Of a stretch of DNA of 43,535 bases, positions 17,504-27,368 are shown piece by piece. The DNA is from Akkermansia muciniphila (GTDB taxonomy: Bacteria; Verrucomicrobiota; Verrucomicrobiia; Limisphaerales; JADLHS01). The stretch's first letter is position 1; the number at the start of each line of letters is the position of its first letter. The translations under genes and the position numbers were made by a program. The notes beneath the pieces were generated by a model that saw nothing but the letters and a program-made list of their open reading frames with translations, made no database searches and was not told the DNA's origin. The stretch spans positions 1 through 43,535 of the forward strand of contig CAMCWI010000005.1 of the NCBI GenBank assembly GCA_945882065.1. Direction: 5' to 3'.

Positions 17504-19597
17504 TCAATTCAATTTCTTATAGGCAATCACCGCTGCCGATGCCTTCTCATTGAGCGTCACGATCAACCCTTGCTGCATCAGCTCTTTGCCCGTGCGGACT
17601 TCCTTGCCGCCATCAAAATTCTCCACCTCATATCGCACCTTTGGTTCGAGGTCATGCAGCTTGAAGGTCATGGTCTGCTCGCCGCTGTCCGGCCGGCGGA
17701 AGGCCTGCACCACGCCCGAGCCAGCTTCGGGGCGATTGTATTGCCAGGCCAGCCACACGTTGTTCGAGAGGCTATAACTCGTGAGCGGATAGAAGTCGCC
17801 GAGGTAGTTCGGTTGAACGGCTTTGAGTTGCTTGAACAGACGCTCGGCCAGGCGGTAGTTCAGATTCGTCAGTCGCATGTCGTAACAGAGCGTGAGGCTG
17901 GGCGACATGTTGGCGCGGAAGCCGTAAGCCTCGACATCCTTCTGACCGTTCTGGCCAATGGCGGATTGCCCGGTCACGTAGCCGGCGCCGTGGTACGGAA
18001 TCCACGAGGCGTAAGAAAAGTGGTGATTCTGCTGACTGGTCGGCTCAAAAAGAAAATCGGTCCGGATCAAGGGCACCGCCCGGCGCAGTGTTTCGAGATC
18101 GTCGCGGCGGCCGCCCGAGGCGCAGGAATCAATCCGCAAATTCGGATGCCGCTGGCGGAGGCCGTCCCAATAGGCGAGATAGCCTTGGACGTAAAGATTC
18201 TCGGTCATACCCTGACGATCCTCCGTGTCCGCGCCTACCCAGAACGGCAGCGGGTCCATGTTGAAATCCTGCCGGTAAAGATCAATGCCCTGTTCCGTCA
18301 ACGTCCGGTCCACGTGGTTGATCAGCCAGTTGAGCGCTTCGGGATTTCCAAGATTCAACAAACTTCCAGGGCCGCTTCCAAAGCCGCCGCCTTCCGGGGC
18401 TTTGGCCGTCTGTCCTTTTTTTGAGAGCAACCACTCGGGATGGTTCTTCGCGATCCAGGAGTTGGGGTCGCCCACGCGTTCCGGCTCGAACCAAACAATC
18501 GTCTTGATACCCTTGGCGCGCGCGTGGTCGCTGACAGTTCGGAGGCCGTTGGGGAAGCGCGCCGGGTCTGGCACCCAGGTGCCGGTGTTCACCCACTCCC
18601 CATCGCAGGGATACCAGCCGGCATCCATCCACCAATAGTCGAGCTTCATGCCTTCTTCGAGATACCGGTCCACGAACATCTTTTGATTCTCCTCGTTGGC
18701 CTGAGTCATTTCCTTGTACTGATGCGAACTGCACGCCACTATCTGCGTGGGCGGCAATTGGCCATCCGCTGTGCGCGGTAGATTGTGCGCGACCATCCAG
18801 CGGCGCCAGAGATTCTGAGACACCACGATGTCGTTGCCGCGCCAGAAGACCATCGCGATCAGAGGGGAGCGGATTTCCTCGCCGGGTTTCAGGGACAAAT
18901 GCGTGATTTCCTGGCCGGCGGTGATGTGGAGGCCGCGGCTCTCGTCGCGCGTGAACGAACTGGCCCATTGCCCGGGCCAACCGATGGCGATAAAGACGCC
19001 GCCGCCGGGCTGCTGCAAATTGTAGAACGGAAACGCGGCGTTGTTGGGACGCCCGCCGAAGCAAACGAAACGCTTGCTGGTCCGGGGTTGAAGCGCTAGC
19101 TCAAACGGCTCGAAACTGTCCGCCGTACACCAATCACCTTTGGTGCCGTGCAGCACAAATTCGCTATCCTGCTCCCTCTCGAAGGCTACATCCAGTGCCT
19201 GAATGTTTGCCAGAATGGGCGTGGGGGTCGTGCCGGTATTCTTAAAATACACCGTCCACTCGACGGCGGGAAAATCCTGATACTCCACGGCAACGCAGCG
19301 AACCACGAGCTTGGTTTTGGGATCGGTCCAGATCAGCGTCCGCTCCGTCTTGGCTGCGCTTAGTTTGCGGGTGCTGGAAGTAAACTGCCACGAACGGAGC
19401 AAATCAGCCGAACGCGCATTGTCGCAAGTAAACGAGAACGGCAGAGCCGACTTGGCCGAGGTCAGGTGACTCGAAGCCCACTTAGACGCGGCACGGGAAT
19501 CACTCGCGGGCGGCGAAGCCGCGGACAGGGTCACGGGCACAGCCATCAGCAAGGCAAGCCCGACGGCAATCTGAATCAGTTGGAGTTTTAATTTCAT
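17504..19597 (-). CDS. GH36-like alpha-galactosidase-type secreted protein
   Basis: MKLKLQLIQIAVGLALLMAVPVTLSA signal peptide; YWWMDAGWYP, IVWFEPERVG, DLYRQDFNMDP, IDSCASGGRRDDLE, GDFYPLTSYS. Confidence 0.9.
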   Translation of the reverse strand: MKLKLQLIQIAVGLALLMAVPVTLSAASPPASDSRAASKWASSHLTSAKSALPFSFTCDNARSADLLRSWQFTSSTRKLSAAKTERTLIWTDPKTKLVVRCVAVEYQDFPAVEWTVYFKNTGTTPTPILANIQALDVAFEREQDSEFVLHGTKGDWCTADSFEPFELALQPRTSKRFVCFGGRPNNAAFPFYNLQQPGGGVFIAIGWPGQWASSFTRDESRGLHITAGQEITHLSLKPGEEIRSPLIAMVFWRGNDIVVSQNLWRRWMVAHNLPRTADGQLPPTQIVACSSHQYKEMTQANEENQKMFVDRYLEEGMKLDYWWMDAGWYPCDGEWVNTGTWVPDPARFPNGLRTVSDHARAKGIKTIVWFEPERVGDPNSWIAKNHPEWLLSKKGQTAKAPEGGGFGSGPGSLLNLGNPEALNWLINHVDRTLTEQGIDLYRQDFNMDPLPFWVGADTEDRQGMTENLYVQGYLAYWDGLRQRHPNLRIDSCASGGRRDDLETLRRAVPLIRTDFLFEPTSQQNHHFSYASWIPYHGAGYVTGQSAIGQNGQKDVEAYGFRANMSPSLTLCYDMRLTNLNYRLAERLFKQLKAVQPNYLGDFYPLTSYSLSNNVWLAWQYNRPEAGSGVVQAFRRPDSGEQTMTFKLHDLEPKVRYEVENFDGGKEVRTGKELMQQGLIVTLNEKASAAVIAYKKLN

Positions 19598-19843
19598 GGA
19601 TAATCCGTTGGTTGTTGTGATGGTTGCGACGGGAAGATTATAGTGCGGCGCCCGAACCGGGCTTTCTTTTTTGCGCGAAAATTCAATGTTTTTTCGGCGG
19701 CGAGAGCTCGCGGCGTACCGCCGATTGATGATCCGCAAAGCGCCGCCCAAGCTGACGCTCTGCCGCCTGCCCGTTGGCGAAACCGCAGACGGCCAGTCAG
19801 CGTTGGCTCGGTCGTGACTTCGATTTGCCGGGAAGGTAACCAT

Positions 19844-21922
19844 TTATTTCGCGACGCGATAGGATATCACCACTGCGCCCGGTGCCTTCGGAAGCTGAAC
19901 AGTTAGTCCTTCGCTCATCAGTTGCTTGCCGGATGCCTTGGTCGAGCCGGTCACATCAAAGTCCGTAAGTTGGTATTGCGCCGCCGGGTCAAGGCCACGG
20001 AGACGGAAGGTCATCGTCGACGCTTCGGCCTGCGCCCGGCGGAACGCCTGGACCACGCCGTCGCCCTGCTCCGGCCGGTCGAACTGCCAGGCGATCCACT
20101 GGTCCAGCGCCAGACTATAGTCGGTCAGCGGGTAGTAGTCGCCCAGCATCAAGGGGCCGACTTTGCGGCACTCGCGGTACGCTTTTTTCTGCGCTTCGAC
20201 TGTAGCGGAGTCGAGTCCGCCCATTCCAAACAGCGGCATGTAGGAACTCCGATAGGAATACGGATCATAAAAATAGCAGCCGTTTCCGTAAAACGGCAGC
20301 CAAAACGAAAGGCCATACGTATGAGCCTGGGCTGCTTCCACGACTCCCTTCATGTCGGGAAACTGGAAATCGCTGCGGGTCAAAGGCACAGCCCGGCGCA
20401 TGGTTTCGAGGTCGTTGCGACGGCCACCCGACGCGCAGGAATCGATACGCAGGCCCGGGTTGCGCCGCACGATTTCATCCCAGAACTTGAGATGTCCTTG
20501 AACATAGAAATTCTCGAGGATGCCCTGGCGATCCGGAGCATCGTTTTTGCGCCAACCGGGCATGGGGCCTTCACCGTTCATATCTTCGCGATACCAATCG
20601 AGCCGCTGGGATTTGATCATGCCGTCAATGTGGTTGATGAGCCAATCGAGTGCGGCGGGATCGCCCAGGTTAAGAATGCCGCCTTGGGCGTTGCAGGGGA
20701 GAACCCATTCGGGATGGTTGCGTCCGAGCCAAGTTTCCATGCTGCCGACGCGCTCCGGTTCAAACCAGAGGAGGAACTGCATGCCGTGTTGGTGCGCCCA
20801 ATCGCTGAAGGGGCGGAAACCTTTGGGAAACTTCCTGGGATCGATTTCCCAAGTGCCTGTGTTGAGCCATTCCCATTCGCCCTTCCAGGGTTGCATGTCG
20901 CTGGGATACCATGTCTTGCCGCCCGCGCCGGCGTCGCGCCAACAGAGGTCCGGATGAATTCCAGCGTCCAGAAACTTCTGCACTCGCGCGATGTCATCTT
21001 CTCCGCCATCAACCTGGATTTGAGTGATCGCTTCCTGGGTTTTCCCATTCACGCGGGGCATGTTGTGCGCAATGTACCAACGCCGCCAAAGGTTTTGCGA
21101 AGCCACGAGGTCCTTGTTCTCGGTGAAGAGAAATGCGGTCAGCGGGGTGCGGATTTCTTCACCAGGCTTGAGATACAGACGCGTCGAATCCTGCCCCGCG
21201 ACGACCCGCAAGCTGTTGCCTGAATCCCTGATAAAGGAGGCGGCCCACTGTCCCGGCCATCCAACGGCGATGAGTAGCCGTCCCTCGGGCAGGAGTAGGT
21301 TCCAATAGGGCCAACCATCAGGACCAGAGGTTGATTTTCCCAGGTGCTGACTGGGCGTGAACTTCTTGACGGCTCCGGGTCCAAGCGCGACCTGATAGGG
21401 TTGGAAGCTCTCCGCCACGGTCCAGTCTCCTTTAATCCCGTTGAGGACAAAATCACTGGCCTCCTGGTGAAACGACGTGTCCAGACTCTGGATTTTCTCA
21501 AGCATCGGCGTGTTTGCGGTGCCGGTGTTCTTGAGATAGACCGTCCACTCAAGCGCCGCGTAGTCGGAGTAGGTTACCGATACGCACCGGATACTAAGGC
21601 CGGTTTTGGAATCCAGCCAGGTGATTGTGTGTTCGGTGCGAGCGGGGTCGAGCTTTCTCACTTCAGAGGTTTTGGTCCATGTGGAAAGAAGGGCTTGGGA
21701 GTCTTTCCCATCGTAAATGAACGAAAACGGCAGGTCGGCGTTCCGGCCAAACAGATGGGCGTTCGCCCAACGATCCTTTTCGCTTCTTGCCTGGGGGGTG
21801 GCAGGACCGGAGAGATGCGAGCAGCCAGAGATAAAAAGCAGGCCAAGGGCCCAAACGCAAATACTCAGGCAAACCTTGGATCTTATGCCTTTGGTATTTC
21901 CTGCAGCTGGATTGGTTTTCAT
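19844..21922 (-). CDS. GH36-like alpha-galactosidase-type lipoprotein
   Basis: Lipobox-like LLFISGCS; LCWRDAGAGGK, LLWFEPERVG, DWYREDMNGEGP, IDSCASGGRRNDLE, GDYYPLTDYS. Confidence 0.9.
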   Translation of the reverse strand: MKTNPAAGNTKGIRSKVCLSICVWALGLLFISGCSHLSGPATPQARSEKDRWANAHLFGRNADLPFSFIYDGKDSQALLSTWTKTSEVRKLDPARTEHTITWLDSKTGLSIRCVSVTYSDYAALEWTVYLKNTGTANTPMLEKIQSLDTSFHQEASDFVLNGIKGDWTVAESFQPYQVALGPGAVKKFTPSQHLGKSTSGPDGWPYWNLLLPEGRLLIAVGWPGQWAASFIRDSGNSLRVVAGQDSTRLYLKPGEEIRTPLTAFLFTENKDLVASQNLWRRWYIAHNMPRVNGKTQEAITQIQVDGGEDDIARVQKFLDAGIHPDLCWRDAGAGGKTWYPSDMQPWKGEWEWLNTGTWEIDPRKFPKGFRPFSDWAHQHGMQFLLWFEPERVGSMETWLGRNHPEWVLPCNAQGGILNLGDPAALDWLINHIDGMIKSQRLDWYREDMNGEGPMPGWRKNDAPDRQGILENFYVQGHLKFWDEIVRRNPGLRIDSCASGGRRNDLETMRRAVPLTRSDFQFPDMKGVVEAAQAHTYGLSFWLPFYGNGCYFYDPYSYRSSYMPLFGMGGLDSATVEAQKKAYRECRKVGPLMLGDYYPLTDYSLALDQWIAWQFDRPEQGDGVVQAFRRAQAEASTMTFRLRGLDPAAQYQLTDFDVTGSTKASGKQLMSEGLTVQLPKAPGAVVISYRVAK

Positions 21923-21963
21923 AGAGACTGTCATAAGGTGATGATGCATTGTTCTTGGTGAAA

Positions 21964-24303
21964 TCAGTTTCGCGCCTTCTGGTAGGTGATCCAGACCACG
22001 CCCGGTTCTGCTGCCAAATCCAGGGAGACACCTTTGCCCATGAATTCCTTTCCTTTCAAACGGGGTCCTACCGACAAGGGAATGCTCCTTACGTCGGAAA
22101 GAATTGGCAGCTTGCCTACAGACGTGAGATAGGTTGTGAACAGGTTGGTGTCGCAGGTGCCAAAGAATGTGCCCTCGTAAAACGCTTTGGTGGCCGGCGC
22201 CAGTCTTCCCGCATACGCTTTGCATTCATAATCAGCTGAGGACTGCAATGCCCGCGGAGATAGCGCTATATTTTGCGCATCGCCCGCCTTCCTGCGAACG
22301 ACCTGGATGACACCGCGGTTACGATCGGGGAGATCAAACTGACAAGCTGCCCAGGCGCGGTCCATCGAAAGGTCCGTCAGTTCGTAGAACTCACAAGCGC
22401 CGCCCTTTTCGTTCAACAGCAAGCGTCGGTAGGCTGGTTCCAGTCCCGCCCAGGCTTGCATCACCTCAACAAATTCGGCCGGGGGAGTGCCGTTTTTCTG
22501 GAGGAAATTGTCGCGCCAGACATTATTCGTGTCCTGGGAATTGAAAAGCAACGGGCCTCCCTCATTGCGATAGACGACATTGTTCTCGTAGCGGCATCCG
22601 GTGTTATTGCCGTCCAAATAGAGGCCATGACAGGCTTTGGTGTCCAGAATGCCACTTGCGACGGTTCCTCGACCAAAAGCATTCCATTGAGTGTCGTGTA
22701 CCAAGTTGCCACGGATTCGGGTACCATTTCCATAATTGGCGAAAGTAACGTAGAGACCGGCACCATCGACGGTGGTTTTCATGGCGTTATAGACGTGGTT
22801 AAAGTCGATGGAATTATTTTTTGCGAATTTCACCTGGGGATACTGGCTGCCGGCAACGATGATCCCGCAATAGGCGACATCATGCACCAGGTTGTGCGCT
22901 ATAGTCGAATCCTGCGCCAGATAGAGCGAAATTCCCGTAGCCCCGAAGTAGTCCGTCCCGACATGATGGATGTAGTTATTGGCGACGACATAGCTCTTGT
23001 AATCGTCCGCTTTTGGTGGTGGGGAGGCGTAGAGGTATCCCCCGGCGACATTACAGCCGCCGACGCCAATTCCGCCGCCGCCCAGGTCACAGATCTCGTT
23101 TCCTTCAATTCGGTTAAACCCTGTTCCGTCGCGGACGCAGATCGCCATTGCACCGACGTGGGAGATCTCACCCTTCAGGAAATGGCAATTGCGGGCATTT
23201 TCGAATTCCACGGCTGCCTCGATGAAGCGGTGCCCGACTTTGTCTTTGGTGCCAGTAGCGACGTTGCAGCTGAAGAGACCGCTATAGCCCCAGGCTGGCA
23301 GGGGCCAGTCCACGTGCATAACGCGGATACCTTCGAACGTGAGGTTGAGCACAGGCCGTTCTGGCGTGCCGACAACAGCCAGCAAAGTGTTTCTTACCAC
23401 AGTCGCCACCACCTCGACCCGGGCAAGGTCCTCACCAGCCCTGGGCCAGTAGGAAAGAACTCCTGTATGGGTATCCAAATACCACTCGCTGGGCTGGTCC
23501 AACATTTCGAGGGCATTTTCGACATAACAGGGTTTGCCTGTGGTTGGGGCGCTGAGATGCCAGTCATTGCCAAAAACCTTGGGGTTCCACCGGTGCGGCG
23601 GTGCAACGACCAGTTTCTGGGCGTCAACGTCCACACTCTGAAGCCTCTTTCGACCTCCCTCGTTATTGTAATTGCAGATTAATTCTACCTGATCTGGGTT
23701 GCTCCAGGTGACAATGGGGCCATCCACAGTGACGGTAAACGGCTCTTCCTCTGATTCGGTGAGAACAGCGGTGCGGATAAGCCACCAGGGTTTTTGCGCA
23801 TCGATGTTCGGGGTGCGAGCGCGAACGGCGCGCCGGCTATCTATGAATAACTGGCGGAATTGCCAGTCGCCGGATTTTACCTCGGGAATCTCAACCGTCC
23901 AAATGTCGCCAATCCCCTTTTTCCATCCGGTGATTAGCCGACCACCACTGAGGTCGACCCGTTCACCGGGAGCAGCGGCGTAGGTGATGGAATGCTGGGT
24001 CGTGCCGGAGTCCTCGGGCCCGAAAGTCAGCGTCTCCAGCTGACGATAAGTCCCCCCGCTAATCTGGACCCAAATGTTTTCGCTAAGTCCGGCGGCGATT
24101 TTCTGGCGTACTGCGTCGCGGGCACCTGCGAGGGTGGCGAAAGGGGACTTAGCGGTTCCAGGGTTTGTGTCCTTTCCATCGGTGGCTACGCAAAAGTCGG
24201 GCTTTGAGGGAGCAGCCAGGCAAGCAATCGCAGTGACAGAGAGAAAGAACAGACCAAACGAGAGGCCACTTCGCGAAAGGATTTGGAGACTGAACTTATT
24301 CAT
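21964..24303 (-). CDS. Right-handed parallel beta-helix (GH141-like) secreted protein with GH36-like C-terminal domain
   Basis: FCVATDGKDTNPGTAKSPFATLAGARDAVRQ, LTFGPEDSGTTQHSITYAAAPGERVDLSGGRLITGWK; C-terminal DRAWAACQFDLPDRNRGVIQVVRRKAGDAQNIAL resembles GH36 tail in neighbours. Confidence 0.85.
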   Translation of the reverse strand: MNKFSLQILSRSGLSFGLFFLSVTAIACLAAPSKPDFCVATDGKDTNPGTAKSPFATLAGARDAVRQKIAAGLSENIWVQISGGTYRQLETLTFGPEDSGTTQHSITYAAAPGERVDLSGGRLITGWKKGIGDIWTVEIPEVKSGDWQFRQLFIDSRRAVRARTPNIDAQKPWWLIRTAVLTESEEEPFTVTVDGPIVTWSNPDQVELICNYNNEGGRKRLQSVDVDAQKLVVAPPHRWNPKVFGNDWHLSAPTTGKPCYVENALEMLDQPSEWYLDTHTGVLSYWPRAGEDLARVEVVATVVRNTLLAVVGTPERPVLNLTFEGIRVMHVDWPLPAWGYSGLFSCNVATGTKDKVGHRFIEAAVEFENARNCHFLKGEISHVGAMAICVRDGTGFNRIEGNEICDLGGGGIGVGGCNVAGGYLYASPPPKADDYKSYVVANNYIHHVGTDYFGATGISLYLAQDSTIAHNLVHDVAYCGIIVAGSQYPQVKFAKNNSIDFNHVYNAMKTTVDGAGLYVTFANYGNGTRIRGNLVHDTQWNAFGRGTVASGILDTKACHGLYLDGNNTGCRYENNVVYRNEGGPLLFNSQDTNNVWRDNFLQKNGTPPAEFVEVMQAWAGLEPAYRRLLLNEKGGACEFYELTDLSMDRAWAACQFDLPDRNRGVIQVVRRKAGDAQNIALSPRALQSSADYECKAYAGRLAPATKAFYEGTFFGTCDTNLFTTYLTSVGKLPILSDVRSIPLSVGPRLKGKEFMGKGVSLDLAAEPGVVWITYQKARN

Positions 24304-24307
24304 AAAC

Positions 24308-27300
24308 TTACTCCTTCTTACGGTTCTCGGAGGCGAGGTAATTAAGGGTGTTTCGGAGGAGGCGTTCCGCGGCGGGATGCTTACCCATGTTTTCCCGGAG
24401 ATGATACATATTCAGGATCCATCTGCCCTTTCCCCGGTGATAGATGGCGAACCGTGTTCCAGAGTAATATCCGAAACTCGTGGCGATGGCGCCAGCCACG
24501 GTTTCGTCGGGCGTGTCCTGTCCCTGCCAGAGGCGATCGGCCAGGAGTTCACGGTAATAGGCAAAATCCAGGATTCCCCCTGAGGGCAGGCCGGCGAAAA
24601 CGGGATGGGCCTTGGCCCACTCGTCTTTGGCGTAATAGCAACTGGTGTCGAACGGGTTCGCGGCCGTGCCCTTCTCTGCGAGAGGAAGATGAAACGTTGG
24701 GTCGCTCCCAGAGGCAAAAACCTCCGGGTCAAGGAAGAGCACCTGTGCGCCGTTACTGACCTTCTCCATAAGAGCATCCAAAGCGGCTTTGCCGCCCGGT
24801 GGCGGTATTTGGCGGGACGCGACAATCACCCCGTCTGTTGCGCCGGCTTCCGCCGTGAAAGGCCGGCAGGGGATGCCCAGGCTCCAAAGCCGGGCGGACA
24901 GTTCCGTGTCTTCGCCCCAAATCAGGACCGGCTGCTTGACGGCCGGCATTTCGGCCGGATCGGCAACATGGAAGACGATCTCGCTACCGGGCATCTTGCG
25001 TCCATCCACAAACGAGGCCCGCAACCGGTATGAGCCGGAGGGCCAGTCGGCTTTTAGGGTTTCTTGGAAAACGGGGGATGCCAGCGGGGGCTCCGGGCTT
25101 GCGGGCATGGTGAAAGTTGCCTGACGGGTCATCACGACGGAATCGCCGGGGCCCAGAACCTCAATCGTGACCGCGTGCGCGCCTGCCGGCAGGGCATCTT
25201 CGTTGGCAAGCACCGCTTCCAGCTTGATGGCTCTTCCCCGATACAGGTTTCGGGGCTCGGCAAACAGGGACCAGCGAAGCGGTGCGAACCCATCGAGAAG
25301 GGCCTGGCGCATCCCGGGCTTCTCCCGGCGGAAGAGATCGAAGACCCCTTCTCCGGCGTTGGCGGTATCGATGTTCGCGGTCAGCGAATAGCCGACGATA
25401 TGGGGATTCGCCCGCAGCGCATTGATGCCGTCGAGCCGCTGACGCGAGTTGGCCCGTTGGCATTGATAGAAATAGTGGCTTGGCTGATCGAAGGTCGCGG
25501 CCATTTGCCAGCGATCCCAGTCCGTCATGAACCGATTCAGACGATCCTGGAAACCTTTGGCTCCGTCCAGGTGGGCGAAACCGCAAAGGGAATAGAGTTC
25601 CTGCATGCGCACCAGGTCGACCGCACTGGCGATGCCGAATTCGGAAACAAAGACATTTTTTGTCCCGGAGCCGACGGTGCGAAGGAAATCCTGAATCTCC
25701 GCGGTATGCGGCACGCGCGGGTAAATGTGAATGTCCCCCAGCGGCCCGGAGTAGCCCGCGATGGGCAAGGCGGGAGGCTGCGGCCATACTCCGCCCGGCC
25801 CACACAGCGGGGTGATCCGGGAGGCGCCCTCCGCATCGATCCCCAGCAGATGCTGCCATGCCCGGGAACCCGGATTGGCCACCGAACCCACGCCTGGGTC
25901 GCAATCCCAACGGCCACTGCTCAGGAACACCAAACGGTGCATGTCGTTCGAACGGATCAGACCGAGGGCGCCCTTGGCATGCAGGAAGATGGGGTGGTCC
26001 GGAGAAAGATCCCACGGTGATTCGTTCAGCAGTCCCCACGCCACGATGCAGGGATGGTTGCGGTCGCGCCGCACCATGGCGCGCATCTGCCGGTCCCGTC
26101 GCTCCTCGTAGAGACCCGGGGAATAATCCATCAGCCAGCCGCCCCGGGGTTCTTCCATGACCAGGAAGCCGAACTCATCCGCGAAATCCAACTGCCGACG
26201 CAAACCCATGGCTTGGAAAAAACGGATCGCGTTGAATCCCATCGCTTTCATCAGCCGAAGATCGGTGATCGGCCAGTCGGGGTTGAAGGGCACCCGCATC
26301 CCGAAAGGGTCCTGTTGCCCGGTATGGGCCATCCGCAAAAAAATCCGCTTGCCGTTGAGACGGAAATGCCCGTTTTCGACGCGAAAATCGCGAAATCCGG
26401 TGCGCACGGTCTGCTCATCCGCCGCGGAATCCTGCGCCTGCACCCGGGTTTTCAGATGGTAGAGGAATGGATCGTCCAGGTTCCAGAGCCGGGGTTTCTC
26501 AATCTGGAGTTGGCCACGCACCACCGTATCGCCCGGCTCGAGATTTGGGTTCAGCTCGGTCTTCACGCCCGTTGGGTCCACGGAGAAAACCACCGCAGCC
26601 GTGACGGCCCTGGTGCGGCTGTTGTGCAGGGTTGCTTCGATCTCCATCCGTCCGGTAGCCGGGTCGGAGTGCACATACACATCCTTGAGGAACACCCCCG
26701 GACGGATCAGAAGCTCCACCGAATCCAGGATCCCTCCATGGTTGAACGGCACGCCTCCCGGGACCTGCCCTAACAGAATGCCGTCCGTTCCGTCTCCCGC
26801 TCGCGCGGGATGGACCACGCGAACCGCCAGCAGATTGGAGGCTCCCGGGCGGAGCGTTCCGGTGACATCCAGAACAAACGGCACCTCCGTGCCTTCGTTG
26901 CCGCCGACGTGGGATCCGTTCAGCCACACGTCCGCCTTGTAAGAAACGGACCAGAACCGCAGCAGGGCGCGGGCTTCCGGCGATTCGAGTTCCGGGGCCG
27001 AGAACGCCTTCCAATACCACGCCACGCCGTGATAGCCGGGAAAAGCGCCCTGAATGATCCACGGCAACTTGGTCGGCCTGGCCTCCGGCCGTGACGACTC
27101 GAACCACTTTTCTTCCCGCCCGATGTTCGCAGGATCGGTCGCCAGCAACCAGTCGTCGCCATCGAGGGAAAGATCGGCGGGGCCGGCGTTCGCGGTCTCG
27201 CCAGCGCGTGCGATTCCGCATCCCAGGACCAGCAGGAGCGCGACCAACAGCACACGGATGCCGGAGCACCAAAACTGGAGGGCGGCGGGGCTCATGGTGG

Positions 27301-27343
27301 TGCGGTTGCTTTTCATGGGGGGCGTCAGTGCGAGGATGTTCAT
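24308..27343 (-). CDS. GH2-family (beta-galactosidase-like) hydrolase with C-terminal class I glutamine amidotransferase-like (ThuA/GATase-like) domain
   Basis: GVAWYWKAFSAP, KADVWLNGSHVGG, IVAWGLLNESPWD (acid/base NE), VFVSEFGIAS (nucleophile E). Confidence 0.85.
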   Translation of the reverse strand: MNILALTPPMKSNRTTMSPAALQFWCSGIRVLLVALLLVLGCGIARAGETANAGPADLSLDGDDWLLATDPANIGREEKWFESSRPEARPTKLPWIIQGAFPGYHGVAWYWKAFSAPELESPEARALLRFWSVSYKADVWLNGSHVGGNEGTEVPFVLDVTGTLRPGASNLLAVRVVHPARAGDGTDGILLGQVPGGVPFNHGGILDSVELLIRPGVFLKDVYVHSDPATGRMEIEATLHNSRTRAVTAAVVFSVDPTGVKTELNPNLEPGDTVVRGQLQIEKPRLWNLDDPFLYHLKTRVQAQDSAADEQTVRTGFRDFRVENGHFRLNGKRIFLRMAHTGQQDPFGMRVPFNPDWPITDLRLMKAMGFNAIRFFQAMGLRRQLDFADEFGFLVMEEPRGGWLMDYSPGLYEERRDRQMRAMVRRDRNHPCIVAWGLLNESPWDLSPDHPIFLHAKGALGLIRSNDMHRLVFLSSGRWDCDPGVGSVANPGSRAWQHLLGIDAEGASRITPLCGPGGVWPQPPALPIAGYSGPLGDIHIYPRVPHTAEIQDFLRTVGSGTKNVFVSEFGIASAVDLVRMQELYSLCGFAHLDGAKGFQDRLNRFMTDWDRWQMAATFDQPSHYFYQCQRANSRQRLDGINALRANPHIVGYSLTANIDTANAGEGVFDLFRREKPGMRQALLDGFAPLRWSLFAEPRNLYRGRAIKLEAVLANEDALPAGAHAVTIEVLGPGDSVVMTRQATFTMPASPEPPLASPVFQETLKADWPSGSYRLRASFVDGRKMPGSEIVFHVADPAEMPAVKQPVLIWGEDTELSARLWSLGIPCRPFTAEAGATDGVIVASRQIPPPGGKAALDALMEKVSNGAQVLFLDPEVFASGSDPTFHLPLAEKGTAANPFDTSCYYAKDEWAKAHPVFAGLPSGGILDFAYYRELLADRLWQGQDTPDETVAGAIATSFGYYSGTRFAIYHRGKGRWILNMYHLRENMGKHPAAERLLRNTLNYLASENRKKE

Positions 27344-27368
27344 GGTGATACTCTTGGCTCCCGGCGGA

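Noticed and set aside
19922-21223. 433-aa plus-strand ORF antisense to GH36
   Set aside because: Same type of shadow ORF recurs opposite every GH36 paralog.
22273-23682. 469-aa plus-strand ORF antisense to beta-helix gene
   Set aside because: No domain signature; opposite strand is a clear beta-helix protein.
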